Of a stretch of DNA of 64,000 bases, positions 17,999 through 27,372 are shown piece by piece. The position numbers were made by a program, and so were the translations under genes. Numbering within the stretch: the stretch's first letter is position 1; every line of letters begins with the position of its first letter. The stretch lies in assembly GCF_001404515.1 (NCBI RefSeq), contig NZ_CXWE01000003.1, positions 310,001 through 374,000 of the forward strand, read 5' to 3'. Origin of the DNA: Roseibium album (GTDB lineage Bacteria > Pseudomonadota > Alphaproteobacteria > Rhizobiales > Stappiaceae). The notes under the pieces are model-generated. The model saw nothing but the letters and a program-made list of their open reading frames with translations, was not told the DNA's origin and searched no databases.

Positions 17999-19504
17999 AT
18001 GGCAAGCCAGTACGCGACGTCGGATGCGACACTTGATTACACCGTCAGTGATCAGTGGCAAGACGGGTTTGTGGGGCGAATGGCCCTGTCTTCCCAAGAA
18101 GGAGCGAACGGTTGGCGCATTGCATTTCGGCTGGATGCCGAGATTGACGCGATCTGGAATGCCCGCATCATTTCTCACATCAATGACACCTATGTCATCG
18201 AAGGTGTCTCTTACAATAGCAGCCTGACCGCGGGTGACACGGCAACATTCGGATTTACGGCCCGGGGAACAGACACATCCATAGATGCGGACAGTGTTTC
18301 GATAGACAGTACGCCGGTCGAAACCGGACCCGTCGACCCGGATCCAGAAGAACCTGACCCCGGTGAGCCTGATCCTGTGGACCCGGCGCCAGTCGACCCA
18401 TCACCTGGTCCGGGCGACTATGTCGATATTACCTCTTTCGGCAACTTCCACGGCAGCAGCAGCCACACCGGTCACGATGAACTCCATGGCGGGCGCACGG
18501 CCATCACCACGGAAGCACTCGTGGCTTACAACGGATTGCGCAATTTTCTCGGCTACCAGAACGCGGAACTGGAGACAATCGGCCGATGGGCCTTCGACAA
18601 CGACCTCACGAACAATGACCAGGCATGGGGTCAGGACTTGCAGGGTGTTGGCCTCTACTACGCGATGCAGGCAGCAAAGGTTGGCTGGATCCGCGACAAT
18701 GCGTTTGACCCGCAACTCCTGGCCGATATCCAGCGCACGGCACGGCTCGGCGATCCGGCCGATGTCATGACAATGGTCGAGGCAAACAGTCACGAGGGTT
18801 TTGCGGACTACCTCATTCAAAACGGACTTGTCGGGACATTCATCAACACGCTGAAGATGGAACCACACTACGGCGGCTGGATGCACGGGCGCGTTCACGG
18901 CGACCTGACCTTTCCGGATGGTGATGGTGCCCGGGCTCATGACGTCAACCACCTGACAGTGCTCAGCCATGACCAGACGCAGCCATTCATGAATGACACG
19001 TTCGACTGGCCGCAATGGAGCGCCCTGGACGTGCCTCATCAGGACGTCATCGACTATTTTCAGTCCATGGTCATTCTTGGTGATCCTCTTGGCGACGCCC
19101 TGCCGGATGGCAGTGCACCCGACCCGGTTGATCCTGATCCCGTCGATCCTGATCCGGTAGACCCAGATCCGGTTGATCCGGACCCTGTGGATCCCGCGTC
19201 AGGTCTGTCGGCGGAGTTTCGGGTCGTCAATGACTGGGGACACGGCGCAACGCTCAACATCGTGGTCAGCAACGACGGAACCGAAGACGTCTCGGACTGG
19301 GATCTTGAATTTACGCTCGGGTCGGACATACAGCACATCTGGAACGCAGTGGTGGAGTCTCAGGAAGGAGACCGGTACTCGATCGATGACGCAGGTTACA
19401 ATGCCGGAATCAGTGCCGGCGAAACGATTACGGTCGGTTTCAACACCACGACCGGCGGGTTCGACGTCGCACAGCTCAATGAGGAGGCACAATTCCTCTT
19501 CTAG
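17999..19504 (+). CDS. Two-CBM2 modular protein with a His-rich central domain of unknown function
   Basis: 501 aa, with GAGGAGGGG before ATG 17999. Order: CBM2-like domain (about 10-90, with DQWQDGF and IDAIWNARI), Pro/Asp linker (109-140), a central domain (141-372) of unknown family, a DPVDPDP repeat linker (373-400) and a second CBM2-like domain (403-485, with IQHIWNAVV). CBM2 domains bind cellulose or chitin. The central part has twelve histidines including HGRVH and HDVNH, suggesting a metal site. There is no N-terminal signal peptide, so export would need a type I or other leaderless route. The substrate and activity are unknown; it could be a polysaccharide-active enzyme or an adhesin/matrix protein. 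Confidence 0.8.
   Translation: MASQYATSDATLDYTVSDQWQDGFVGRMALSSQEGANGWRIAFRLDAEIDAIWNARIISHINDTYVIEGVSYNSSLTAGDTATFGFTARGTDTSIDADSVSIDSTPVETGPVDPDPEEPDPGEPDPVDPAPVDPSPGPGDYVDITSFGNFHGSSSHTGHDELHGGRTAITTEALVAYNGLRNFLGYQNAELETIGRWAFDNDLTNNDQAWGQDLQGVGLYYAMQAAKVGWIRDNAFDPQLLADIQRTARLGDPADVMTMVEANSHEGFADYLIQNGLVGTFINTLKMEPHYGGWMHGRVHGDLTFPDGDGARAHDVNHLTVLSHDQTQPFMNDTFDWPQWSALDVPHQDVIDYFQSMVILGDPLGDALPDGSAPDPVDPDPVDPDPVDPDPVDPDPVDPASGLSAEFRVVNDWGHGATLNIVVSNDGTEDVSDWDLEFTLGSDIQHIWNAVVESQEGDRYSIDDAGYNAGISAGETITVGFNTTTGGFDVAQLNEEAQFLF
18329..18415 (+). repeat. First Pro/Asp linker of the CBM2 protein
   Basis: Encodes residues 111-139, a run of P-x-D/E-P units that joins the first CBM2 domain to the central domain. 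Less regular than the second linker. Confidence 0.7.
19121..19198 (+). repeat. DPVDPDP tandem linker repeat
   Basis: Residues 375-400 of the CBM2 protein consist of repeated DPVDP units, encoded by near-identical tandem repeats (gaycckgtngatcc type). Such linkers are prone to length variation between strains. Confidence 0.8.
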
Positions 19505-19547
19505 GATGGAATTCCGTTCATAGGCATCTGATGCGGACCGGAGAAAC

Positions 19548-20963
19548 TCAGCATTCGGGAAGATTGACCGCAAGGCCGCCGAGAGACGTTTCCTTGTACT
19601 TGTCCCGCATGTCCTGCCCGGTCTGGCGCATCGTCTCGATGCAATTGTCGAGCGGCATGAAATGTGAGCCGTCACCGTGAAGAGCAAGAGAAGCTGCCGA
19701 AACCGCCTTGATGGCTCCCATGCCGTTCCGTTCGATACAGGGCACCTGAACAAGACCCCGGACCGGGTCGCAAGTCATGCCGAGATGGTGTTCCAATGCG
19801 ATTTCCGCCGAATTTTCAATCTGCTCGTTGCTGCCGCCCAGAGCGGCACACAAGCCTGCCGCCGCCATGGCGGAAGCCGAACCGACCTCGGCCTGGCAGC
19901 CGCATTCCGCTCCGGAGATGGACGCGTTGTGTTTGATGAGACCACCGATTGCCGCAGCCGTCAGCAGAAAGGTGTCGATGCCTTCGCGCGAAGCGTCGAC
20001 ACAATGATCGCGATAATATCGGATGACGGCGGGAACGACACCGGCAGCACCATTGGTCGGCGAGGTGACCACCTGGCCACCGGCTGCGTTTTCCTCATTC
20101 ACCGCCATGGCATAGACGGACAGCCAGTCGTTGATCGCATGGGGTTGCTGGCTGTTTGAGCCGCTCTGCTCGAGCAGGCGCCGATGGATTGCCCTGGCGC
20201 GCCGCTTGACGCTGAGCCCTCCAGGCAAAATACCTTCCAGTGACAAACCCCGGGCGATGCAGTTTTCCATGACGCCCCAGATTGCCTCGAGCTTCTCATT
20301 CAGGATTTTTGCACCGAGAACGGATTCCTCGTTGGCCCGCTTCATCTGGGAAATGGTCAGGCCGGAGTCCCTGCCCATCTGCAACATCTCGGCCGCAGAG
20401 CCGAACGGATACGGGTACCCGATGGCTTCCTTCTCCTCGTGAAGGTCGGCATCAGGTGCCTTCTCCGCGGCGAGCAACTCGGCTTCCGTCACCACGAAAC
20501 CACCACCGATGGAATAGTAGGTATCGGCCAGCAGAACTTCACCGTTCCGGTCAAATGCCGTCAACTTCATACCGTTGGCGTGAAGCGGTAGTGCCGGACC
20601 GTAGTCGAAAACAAGATCCGCTTCCGGATCGAAGCGGACCTCGCCACATTTCGACACTTTCAAAACGCATGTGTCTTGCAGTTCCGCCAGTTTTTCTTCT
20701 GCCAGATCCGCATCGACCTTGTCTGGGCGAAATCCGAGAAGCCCAAGCATGACGGCCCGGTCCGAGGCGTGACCTTTGCCGGTAAAGGCCAGCGAACCGT
20801 GAAGAGAGGCGATTATCCTTGCCACCGCAGCAGGATCGAACTTGCCGTTTTCACCTGCCGTGAGGCGGTTCAGAAAATCAACCGCCGCCGTCATCGGCCC
20901 CATTGTATGGGAGGATGACGGTCCGATCCCGATCTTGAAAATGTCAAAGACACTTAGAAACAT
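19548..20963 (-). CDS. sdaA: L-serine ammonia-lyase (iron-sulfur)
   Basis: A 471-aa single-chain bacterial L-serine dehydratase. The start [23 protein letters not shown] is diagnostic, and the cluster cysteines are in [17 protein letters not shown] and [14 protein letters not shown]. It deaminates L-serine to pyruvate and ammonia using a 4Fe-4S cluster. It is the last gene of the minus-strand glycine/serine block, 54 bp after gcvP, which makes it the exit to central metabolism. Confidence 0.96.
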   Translation of the reverse strand: MFLSVFDIFKIGIGPSSSHTMGPMTAAVDFLNRLTAGENGKFDPAAVARIIASLHGSLAFTGKGHASDRAVMLGLLGFRPDKVDADLAEEKLAELQDTCVLKVSKCGEVRFDPEADLVFDYGPALPLHANGMKLTAFDRNGEVLLADTYYSIGGGFVVTEAELLAAEKAPDADLHEEKEAIGYPYPFGSAAEMLQMGRDSGLTISQMKRANEESVLGAKILNEKLEAIWGVMENCIARGLSLEGILPGGLSVKRRARAIHRRLLEQSGSNSQQPHAINDWLSVYAMAVNEENAAGGQVVTSPTNGAAGVVPAVIRYYRDHCVDASREGIDTFLLTAAAIGGLIKHNASISGAECGCQAEVGSASAMAAAGLCAALGGSNEQIENSAEIALEHHLGMTCDPVRGLVQVPCIERNGMGAIKAVSAASLALHGDGSHFMPLDNCIETMRQTGQDMRDKYKETSLGGLAVNLPEC

Positions 20964-21017
20964 GGCGGTTCGCTCTTGGAGTCGCGCGGCACATTGTCGT
21001 GCCGCGCATCCGGGTTC

Positions 21018-23873
21018 TTATTCGGCTGCTTCCGCATAATCCGACATCGGCGGACAGGTACAGACCAGGTTGCGGTCACCGTATGCGTTGTCGACACGAT
21101 TGACCGGTGACCAGTACTTGTCGACATCGAGCGAACCGGCTGGATAACACGCCTGTTCGCGGCTGTACGGACGGTTCCATTCCCCGACCAGATCGGCCAC
21201 GGTATGCGGCGCATTCTTGAGGGGATTGTTTTCCGCATCGATCTTGCCGTCGATGATGTCCTGGGCTTCCGCCCGGATTGACAGCATCGCATCGCAGAAC
21301 CGGTCCAGTTCGGCTTTGGGCTCTGATTCCGTCGGCTCCACCATCAGTGTGCCTGCAACAGGCCAGGACATGGTCGGCGCATGGAAACCGCTGTCGACAA
21401 GACGTTTGGCGATGTCCTCAACGGTGACCCCTCCGCTGTCGGCCAGCGGACGCGTATCCAGGATACACTCATGCGCAACCCGGCCCGTGTCGGACGTATA
21501 GAGGATTTCGTAGGCGTCCTTCAGACGTTCGGCAATGTAGTTGGCATTCAGGATGGCAACCTTGGTTGCCTGTGTCAGTCCAGAACCACCCATCAGCAGA
21601 ACATAGGCCCAGCTCACCGGCAGGATCGACGGCGACCCGAACGGAGCCGCAGAAACGGGTCCGACCGTGGTGCCATATTGCGGATGACCCGGGAGGTAGG
21701 GTTCAAGATGTGCCTTGACCCCGATCGGGCCCATGCCCGGCCCGCCGCCGCCATGTGGAATGCAGAAGGTCTTGTGCAGGTTGAGGTGGCTGACATCGCC
21801 GCCGATCATGCCAGGCTGAGCCAGGCCGACCATTGCATTCATGTTTGCGCCGTCAATATAGACCTGACCGCCGTGATCGTGAGTGATCTGGCAGACTTCC
21901 TGTACCGTTTCCTCAAACACACCGTGCGTGGACGGATAGGTGATCATGCAGGCAGCAAGACTGTCGGAATGCTGTTCCGCCTTTTCGCGGAAATCGACAA
22001 GGTCGATATTGCCCTGTTCGTCGGACTTCACCGGAACCACCTTGTAGCCGACCATCTGCGCAGACGCCGGATTGGTGCCATGCGCGGATGTCGGAATAAG
22101 GCAGATGTCACGATGGCTGTCACCACGCGCGGAATGGTAATTGCGGATCGTCAAGAGGCCCGCATATTCGCCCTGCGCACCGGAATTCGGTTGCTGGCTG
22201 ATCGCATCGTAGCCTGTGATCTGGCAGAGCTTGTCGTTCAGATCGTCAATCATCTCGTGATAACCAACCGCCTGATCGGCCGGAACGAACGGATGCAGGT
22301 CGGAAAATTCCGGCCAGGTGACCGGGATCATCTCGATGGTTGCATTCAGCTTCATTGTGCATGACCCGAGCGGGATCATCGACCGGTCGAGTGCAAGGTC
22401 CCGGTCCGCCAGACGGCGCATGTAACGCGTTATTTCGGCTTCGGCACGGTTCATGTGGAAGATCGGATGCGTCAGGTAGTCGCTTTCGCGAAGCGCATGC
22501 TGCGGCAGCCGGTAGTCGCGATTTGCCTCGCTGTCATCCGTCATGTTTCCGCCGAACGCGCGCCACACGGCCTCGATTGTTGCTGGTCGGGTCTGCTCGT
22601 CAAGCGAGATACCGACACGGGATTCGCCGATTTTTCGCAGATTGATGCCATTGGCAACCGCGGCGTCCATGACAACACCCTGAAGCGCTCCGACCTCGAC
22701 TGTGATTGTGTCGAAGAAGACGGCCGGTTCCACCTTGAAGCCCATGGATTCCAGACCGGTTGCCATACGCGAGGTTTTCCGGTGAACGGACTGGGCAATC
22801 GCCTTGATACCGTCAGGACCGTGATAGACCGCATACATGGAGGCGATGACTGCAAGCAGCGCTTGAGCGGTACAGACGTTGGAGTTGGCTTTTTCCCGGC
22901 GGATATGCTGCTCACGTGTCTGCAGCGCGAGGCGGTAGGCCTTCTTGCCGCGGCTATCGACGGAAACACCGATGATCCGGCCCGGCATGCTGCGCTTCAG
23001 CGCGTCCTTGCAGGACATGTAGGCGGCATGCGGACCACCAAAGCCCATCGGAACACCGAACCGCTGGGTCGATCCGACAGCGATGTCCGCGCCCATTTCG
23101 CCCGGAGACTTCAGGAGTGCAAGCGCGAGCGGGTCGGCTGCAACAACCGCCAACGCCTTGTTTTCGTGCAACTTGCCGATGATCTCGGTGAAATCACGAA
23201 CATGCCCGTAAGTGCCCGGATACTGGAAGATCGCGCCAAACACGGTCGCAGGATCGAGGTCCTCAGGGTTGCCGACGACAACCTCGATGCCGAGCGGTTC
23301 GGCGCGTGTCTCGATCACGGCGATATTTTGCGGATGGCAGTTCTCGTCGACGAAGAAAATGTTCGACTTCGATTTCGCCGCGCGCTTGGCCATGGTCATT
23401 GCTTCGGCGGCCGCTGTCGACTCGTCCAGAAGCGAGGCATTGGCTATGTCGAGACCGGTAAGGTCCGAGACCATGGTCTGGAAGTTCAGCAATGCCTCCA
23501 GGCGGCCCTGGGAGATTTCAGGCTGGTAGGGCGTGTAAGCCGTATACCAGGCCGGATTTTCCAGAATGTTGCGCAGGATCGGAGCTGGTGTCGTCGTCCC
23601 GGAGTAGCCCTGTCCGATCAGTGACGTCAGGACCTTGTTCTTGCTGGCCACTTCCTTCATGTGAAAGAGCGCATCACGTTCTGAAAGACCGGGCCCACCC
23701 CAGTCGAGCGCTTCCTTCTGACGGATCGCGGGTGGCACGGTTGCGTCGATCAGATCGTCGAGACTGTCGAATCCGATCAGCTTCAGCATGTCCGCCATTT
23801 CAGCCGGAGAGGGGCCGATATGCCGCCGATTCGCGAAGTCGTAGGCCTGGTAAGTGGTAAGTTCAAAAGCCAT
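21018..23873 (-). CDS. gcvP: Glycine dehydrogenase (decarboxylating), P protein
   Basis: 951 aa, full length for the fused P protein. The N-terminal half contains [12 protein letters not shown], and the C-terminal half carries the PLP lysine in [18 protein letters not shown]. It decarboxylates glycine and transfers the methylamine group to the lipoate of GcvH. AAGGA lies 7 nt before the ATG. It follows gcvH by 13 bp and precedes sdaA. Confidence 0.98.
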   Translation of the reverse strand: MAFELTTYQAYDFANRRHIGPSPAEMADMLKLIGFDSLDDLIDATVPPAIRQKEALDWGGPGLSERDALFHMKEVASKNKVLTSLIGQGYSGTTTPAPILRNILENPAWYTAYTPYQPEISQGRLEALLNFQTMVSDLTGLDIANASLLDESTAAAEAMTMAKRAAKSKSNIFFVDENCHPQNIAVIETRAEPLGIEVVVGNPEDLDPATVFGAIFQYPGTYGHVRDFTEIIGKLHENKALAVVAADPLALALLKSPGEMGADIAVGSTQRFGVPMGFGGPHAAYMSCKDALKRSMPGRIIGVSVDSRGKKAYRLALQTREQHIRREKANSNVCTAQALLAVIASMYAVYHGPDGIKAIAQSVHRKTSRMATGLESMGFKVEPAVFFDTITVEVGALQGVVMDAAVANGINLRKIGESRVGISLDEQTRPATIEAVWRAFGGNMTDDSEANRDYRLPQHALRESDYLTHPIFHMNRAEAEITRYMRRLADRDLALDRSMIPLGSCTMKLNATIEMIPVTWPEFSDLHPFVPADQAVGYHEMIDDLNDKLCQITGYDAISQQPNSGAQGEYAGLLTIRNYHSARGDSHRDICLIPTSAHGTNPASAQMVGYKVVPVKSDEQGNIDLVDFREKAEQHSDSLAACMITYPSTHGVFEETVQEVCQITHDHGGQVYIDGANMNAMVGLAQPGMIGGDVSHLNLHKTFCIPHGGGGPGMGPIGVKAHLEPYLPGHPQYGTTVGPVSAAPFGSPSILPVSWAYVLLMGGSGLTQATKVAILNANYIAERLKDAYEILYTSDTGRVAHECILDTRPLADSGGVTVEDIAKRLVDSGFHAPTMSWPVAGTLMVEPTESEPKAELDRFCDAMLSIRAEAQDIIDGKIDAENNPLKNAPHTVADLVGEWNRPYSREQACYPAGSLDVDKYWSPVNRVDNAYGDRNLVCTCPPMSDYAEAAE

Positions 23874-23886
23874 ATGTTGCTATCCT

Positions 23887-24252
23887 TTAGGCAATGAAGG
23901 CCTTGTAGGCATCGAGATCCATCAGGTCGTTCAACTGGTCGGTATTCGACAGTTTGATCTTGTAGAGCCAGCCGTCGCCCTCGGGGCTTTCGTTCAATGT
24001 CGCAGGGCTGTCCGCGAGCGCTTCATTGGCCTCGACGATCTCTCCGTTGACGGGAGCGTAGATTTCAGACGCGGCCTTGACCGACTCGACAACCCCGATT
24101 TCATCACCCTTTTCAAAAGTATCGCCGCCGTCTTTCTGCTCGACATAGACGATTTCACCTAGCTGCTCGGCCGCATGCGCGGTAATGCCGACAGTGGCAA
24201 TGTCACCTTCAACGGCAATCCATTCGTGTTCTTCGGAATAATAAGTGGTCAT
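23887..24252 (-). CDS. gcvH: Glycine cleavage system H protein
   Basis: 121 aa. The lipoylation lysine is in GVVESVKAASEIYAPVNG (Lys near residue 59). It shuttles the methylamine group between P, T and L proteins. GGGGAGAG lies just upstream of the ATG. Packed between gcvT and gcvP. Confidence 0.98.
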   Translation of the reverse strand: MTTYYSEEHEWIAVEGDIATVGITAHAAEQLGEIVYVEQKDGGDTFEKGDEIGVVESVKAASEIYAPVNGEIVEANEALADSPATLNESPEGDGWLYKIKLSNTDQLNDLMDLDAYKAFIA

Positions 24253-24268
24253 GTCGGTCTCTCCCCGA

Positions 24269-25366
24269 TTAGCGCTTGTAATTTTGCTGCACGAAGGGCA
24301 GCGAAACGATTTGGGCAGGTTGCGCCTTGCCCCTGATCATCAGGTTGACTCTCGTTCCAGGTTCTGTCGAGTCAGTGCTGATATAGCCCATCGCGACCGG
24401 TCCGCCAGCCGTCGGCCCGAATCCGCCCGAGGTCACGACACCGATGGCTTTGCCGTCTTCGCTTTGAACCTCGACACCTTGTCGCGCCGGTGCCCGGCCT
24501 TCCGGCCGGATGCCGACGAGTTTGCGCGACGTGCCTTCGGCAATTTCACGCTGAATACGGTCGGCTCCCGGAAAACCGCCTTCTTCACGGCGGCGCTTCT
24601 GAATCGCCCAGATCAGCGACGCCTCGATCGGCGACGTTTCATTGTCGATGTCATTGCCATAAAGGCAGAGCCCTGCCTCCAGCCTGAGGGAATCGCGTGC
24701 ACCCAGGCCCGCGGGTTCGCAGTTTTCGTCCGCAAGGAAAGCACGTGCGACTTCGACCGCACCGTCCTGCGGAATGGAGATCTCATACCCGTCTTCACCG
24801 GTGTAACCGAGACGCGAGATCCGGCACTCCACGCCATTGATGGCACCGATAATCGTTTCCATGAATTTCAGGTCCCGAACACCAGGACACAAGTTTCCGA
24901 CGACATCCTCGGCCTTGGGGCCTTGTACCGCGATCAAAGCCCGGTCGAATATTTCGATCACCTCGATGCCGTCGAGATGCCTCGCCATATGCGGGATATC
25001 CTGATGACGCATGGAGGCATTGACGACGACGAAGAAATGGTCACCGGCATTTGAGACGATCAGATCGTCCATGATCCCGCCGTTCTCATTGGTAAAGAAG
25101 CCGTAGCGTGCCTTGCCTTCCTTCAGTGTCGAGAATGCCTGCGGACACAGGGCTTCCAGTTTCGCACCGACATTCTCGCCTTTGAGGATCACCTGGCCCA
25201 TATGGCTGACGTCGAACAGGGCCGCCTTTGCGCGGCAGTGTTTGTGCTCCCCCATGATGCCAAGGGGATATTGCACCGGCATTTCCCAGCCGGCGAAATC
25301 GACCATTTTTCCGCCCAGTTCGACATGAAGGTCGTAGAGCGGGGTTCTTTTGGGGGCGTCAGCCAT
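24269..25366 (-). CDS. gcvT: Aminomethyltransferase, glycine cleavage T protein
   Basis: 365 aa. The N-terminus PLYDLHVELGGKMVDFAGWEMPVQY, the folate-site Asp region in FDVSHMGQV and the GLGARDSLRLEAGLCLYGNDI block are classical GcvT. It releases ammonia and forms 5,10-methylene-THF. AAGGA precedes the ATG. Only 31 bp separate it from the upstream stress-protein gene, leaving no room for a glycine riboswitch there. Confidence 0.98.
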   Translation of the reverse strand: MADAPKRTPLYDLHVELGGKMVDFAGWEMPVQYPLGIMGEHKHCRAKAALFDVSHMGQVILKGENVGAKLEALCPQAFSTLKEGKARYGFFTNENGGIMDDLIVSNAGDHFFVVVNASMRHQDIPHMARHLDGIEVIEIFDRALIAVQGPKAEDVVGNLCPGVRDLKFMETIIGAINGVECRISRLGYTGEDGYEISIPQDGAVEVARAFLADENCEPAGLGARDSLRLEAGLCLYGNDIDNETSPIEASLIWAIQKRRREEGGFPGADRIQREIAEGTSRKLVGIRPEGRAPARQGVEVQSEDGKAIGVVTSGGFGPTAGGPVAMGYISTDSTEPGTRVNLMIRGKAQPAQIVSLPFVQQNYKR

Positions 25367-25397
25367 GGCGCCGGTCCTTTCTTGTTATCTTTCAGCG

Positions 25398-25811
25398 TCA
25401 GTCACGCACCACCGTAACGGTACAATGCGCATTGCGCACGACACGGGCAAGGTTCGGACCGATTTCATAGTTCGGAAAATCGCCCTTTGCGGAAGCCATC
25501 ACGATATGGTCGAAACCTTCCTTGTGAGCCAGTTTGAGAAGTTCGCGGTAGACGCTGCCTTGTTCGATGTGAATGGGTACATCACCGGCACCGCCCGCTT
25601 CAAGGACCGCCGCCAGTTTCTGGTGTACGAAATCCTTTGCGCCCGAGCCGTAGTTGGGCGGCAGATTTGGCAACTGGATTATTTCTGGAATAACGGAAAC
25701 CGCATGCAGTTCAGCACCATAGAGTTTCGCCATTTCCAATGCCGTCGGCAGGGCTTTCTTCCAGGACCGGTCGTCCGTGTGATCAATCGGCAGCAGAATT
25801 TTGGTGGTCAT
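25398..25811 (-). CDS. Universal stress protein, UspA family
   Basis: 137 aa, one Usp domain. It starts with KILLPIDHTDDRSWKKAL and ends with the ATP-binding glycine-type motif region VMASAKGDFPNYEIGPNLARVVRNAHCTVTVV, although the classic G-2X-G-9X-G-S/T is degenerate (GDFPNYEIGPN). Located between agcS and gcvT in the glycine block, so probably cotranscribed with it; the reason is unknown. Confidence 0.88.
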   Translation of the reverse strand: MTTKILLPIDHTDDRSWKKALPTALEMAKLYGAELHAVSVIPEIIQLPNLPPNYGSGAKDFVHQKLAAVLEAGGAGDVPIHIEQGSVYRELLKLAHKEGFDHIVMASAKGDFPNYEIGPNLARVVRNAHCTVTVVRD

Positions 25812-25877
25812 CTGTCATCTCCACACAACTGAATTCTATTGAAGGAGAGCCGGAGAACCGGCCCTCCCGCCCGTTGC

Positions 25878-27251
25878 TTATTCCGCGGCGTTCTTTTCGC
25901 CTTCTTCACTGGCACCATTGGTGGCGAAGAATTCCTTGGTGAGCGCGAAGACCACCGGGCTGAGCAATGCCAGCGCGATCAGGTTCGGGATCGCCATCAT
26001 GGCATTGAGCGTGTCTGCCAGCAGCCAGATAAACCCGAGATCCGCGGTTGCGCCGAAGTAGATCATCGCGATCCACAGGACGCGGTAAGGCACCAGCGCA
26101 CGGTATCCGAAGAAGAAGCCCACGCATTTCTCGCCATAGAAGGACCAGCCCAAAATGGTGGTAAAGGCGAAGATCGACAGAGCGATCGCGATGAGATAAC
26201 CACCGACACCCGGCAGCGAGGTCTCAAAGGCGAGCGACGTCAGCGCCGCACCGGATTCTCCACTTGTCCATGCGCCCGAGGAAATGATCGCCAGGCCCGT
26301 GATCGAGCAGACGATGATGGTGTCGATGAACGTTCCCAGCATCGCGATGAGGCCCTGGTTGACCGGTCCCTTTGTCGACGCTGCCGCGTGTGCGATCGGA
26401 GCAGAACCAAGGCCTGCTTCGTTGGAAAACACGCCGCGGGCGACACCAAAACGGATCGCTGCCCAGACAGCCGCACCTGCAAAACCGCCCTGGGCTGCGG
26501 ACGGTGTAAAGGCGTATGTGAAGACAAGACCGAGCGTCTCGCCGATGGCACCGATATTGATCAGAAGCACCAGCAGCCCGGCAACGATGTAGCAGATCGC
26601 CATGAACGGCACGAGCTTGCCCGCGACCGCACCGATGCGGGTGATGCCACCCAGAATGACGGCAGCAGTCAGAACCATCAGGATCACACCGGTGACCGAC
26701 GTGTTGAGTCCGAAATTCGCTTCCAGCACGTGGGCAACGCCGTTGGCCTGCACCCCGTTGCCGATACCGAAGGCAGCAATCGCGCCGAAGAGGGCGAAAG
26801 CCCATGCGAGCCAGTGCCAGTGCGCGGCAAGACCGTTCTTGATGTAGTACATCGGGCCGCCGACAAAGTTTCCGAGTTCGTCGGTCTCGCGATACTTCAC
26901 CGCACACACGGCCTCGGCGTACTTTGTTGCCATGCCCACAAGAGCGGTCATCCACATCCAGAACAGCGCACCCGGGCCACCAAGGAAAATCGCAGTTGCG
27001 ACACCGGCAATGTTACCCGTTCCGATGGTTGCAGAAAGCGATGTCATCAAAGCGTTGAACGGGCTGATCTGGCCCTCACCCTGGTCGGTTCGGCCTTTGA
27101 ACAGCAGCCCGAAGCCTGTGCCGAGTTTCAGGATCGGCATGAATTTCAGACCGACCTGCAGGAAGAAACCGACACCGAGGATGAGGACCAGCATGAGCGG
27201 CCCCCATACGACACTGTTGATCTCGCCTACAATACTACTTAACGCTTCCAT
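25878..27251 (-). CDS. Alanine/glycine:cation symporter family protein
   Basis: 457 aa with about ten to eleven hydrophobic helices. Family signatures include SATIGTGNIAGVATAIFLGGPGALFWMW near the N-terminus and VFSNEAGLGSAPIAHAAA in the middle, both typical of AgcS/DagA Na+:alanine/glycine symporters. GGGAGGAAAG precedes the ATG. Its position between lpdA and the gcv genes points to glycine (or alanine) import feeding the cleavage system. The specificity is inferred from context. Confidence 0.93.
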   Translation of the reverse strand: MEALSSIVGEINSVVWGPLMLVLILGVGFFLQVGLKFMPILKLGTGFGLLFKGRTDQGEGQISPFNALMTSLSATIGTGNIAGVATAIFLGGPGALFWMWMTALVGMATKYAEAVCAVKYRETDELGNFVGGPMYYIKNGLAAHWHWLAWAFALFGAIAAFGIGNGVQANGVAHVLEANFGLNTSVTGVILMVLTAAVILGGITRIGAVAGKLVPFMAICYIVAGLLVLLINIGAIGETLGLVFTYAFTPSAAQGGFAGAAVWAAIRFGVARGVFSNEAGLGSAPIAHAAASTKGPVNQGLIAMLGTFIDTIIVCSITGLAIISSGAWTSGESGAALTSLAFETSLPGVGGYLIAIALSIFAFTTILGWSFYGEKCVGFFFGYRALVPYRVLWIAMIYFGATADLGFIWLLADTLNAMMAIPNLIALALLSPVVFALTKEFFATNGASEEGEKNAAE

Positions 27252-27372
27252 GGCTTTCCTCCCAGTACGTTAGGTTTGCTCTCAACTACGCCGGTTGGCA
27301 TAGAGGCCCGAGAGCGTTGGAATTCTTGTCCGGCCGAAACGCTCGACCATCAGGTTCGCCAGCCGACGATTG

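Noticed and set aside
19121..19198. Tandem repeats that could be taken for a CRISPR-like array
   Set aside because: The repeat is in frame, codes for DPVDP linker units and has no spacers or cas genes nearby.
22455..23624. 389-codon frame opposite gcvP
   Set aside because: Antisense shadow of a full-length gcvP; no ribosome binding site or domain.
25839..27242. Long plus-strand open frame (467 codons) opposite the AgcS gene
   Set aside because: It is the antisense shadow of a well-supported transporter; the translation is low in hydrophobicity and rich in Arg, Asp, Gln and His, with no family match.
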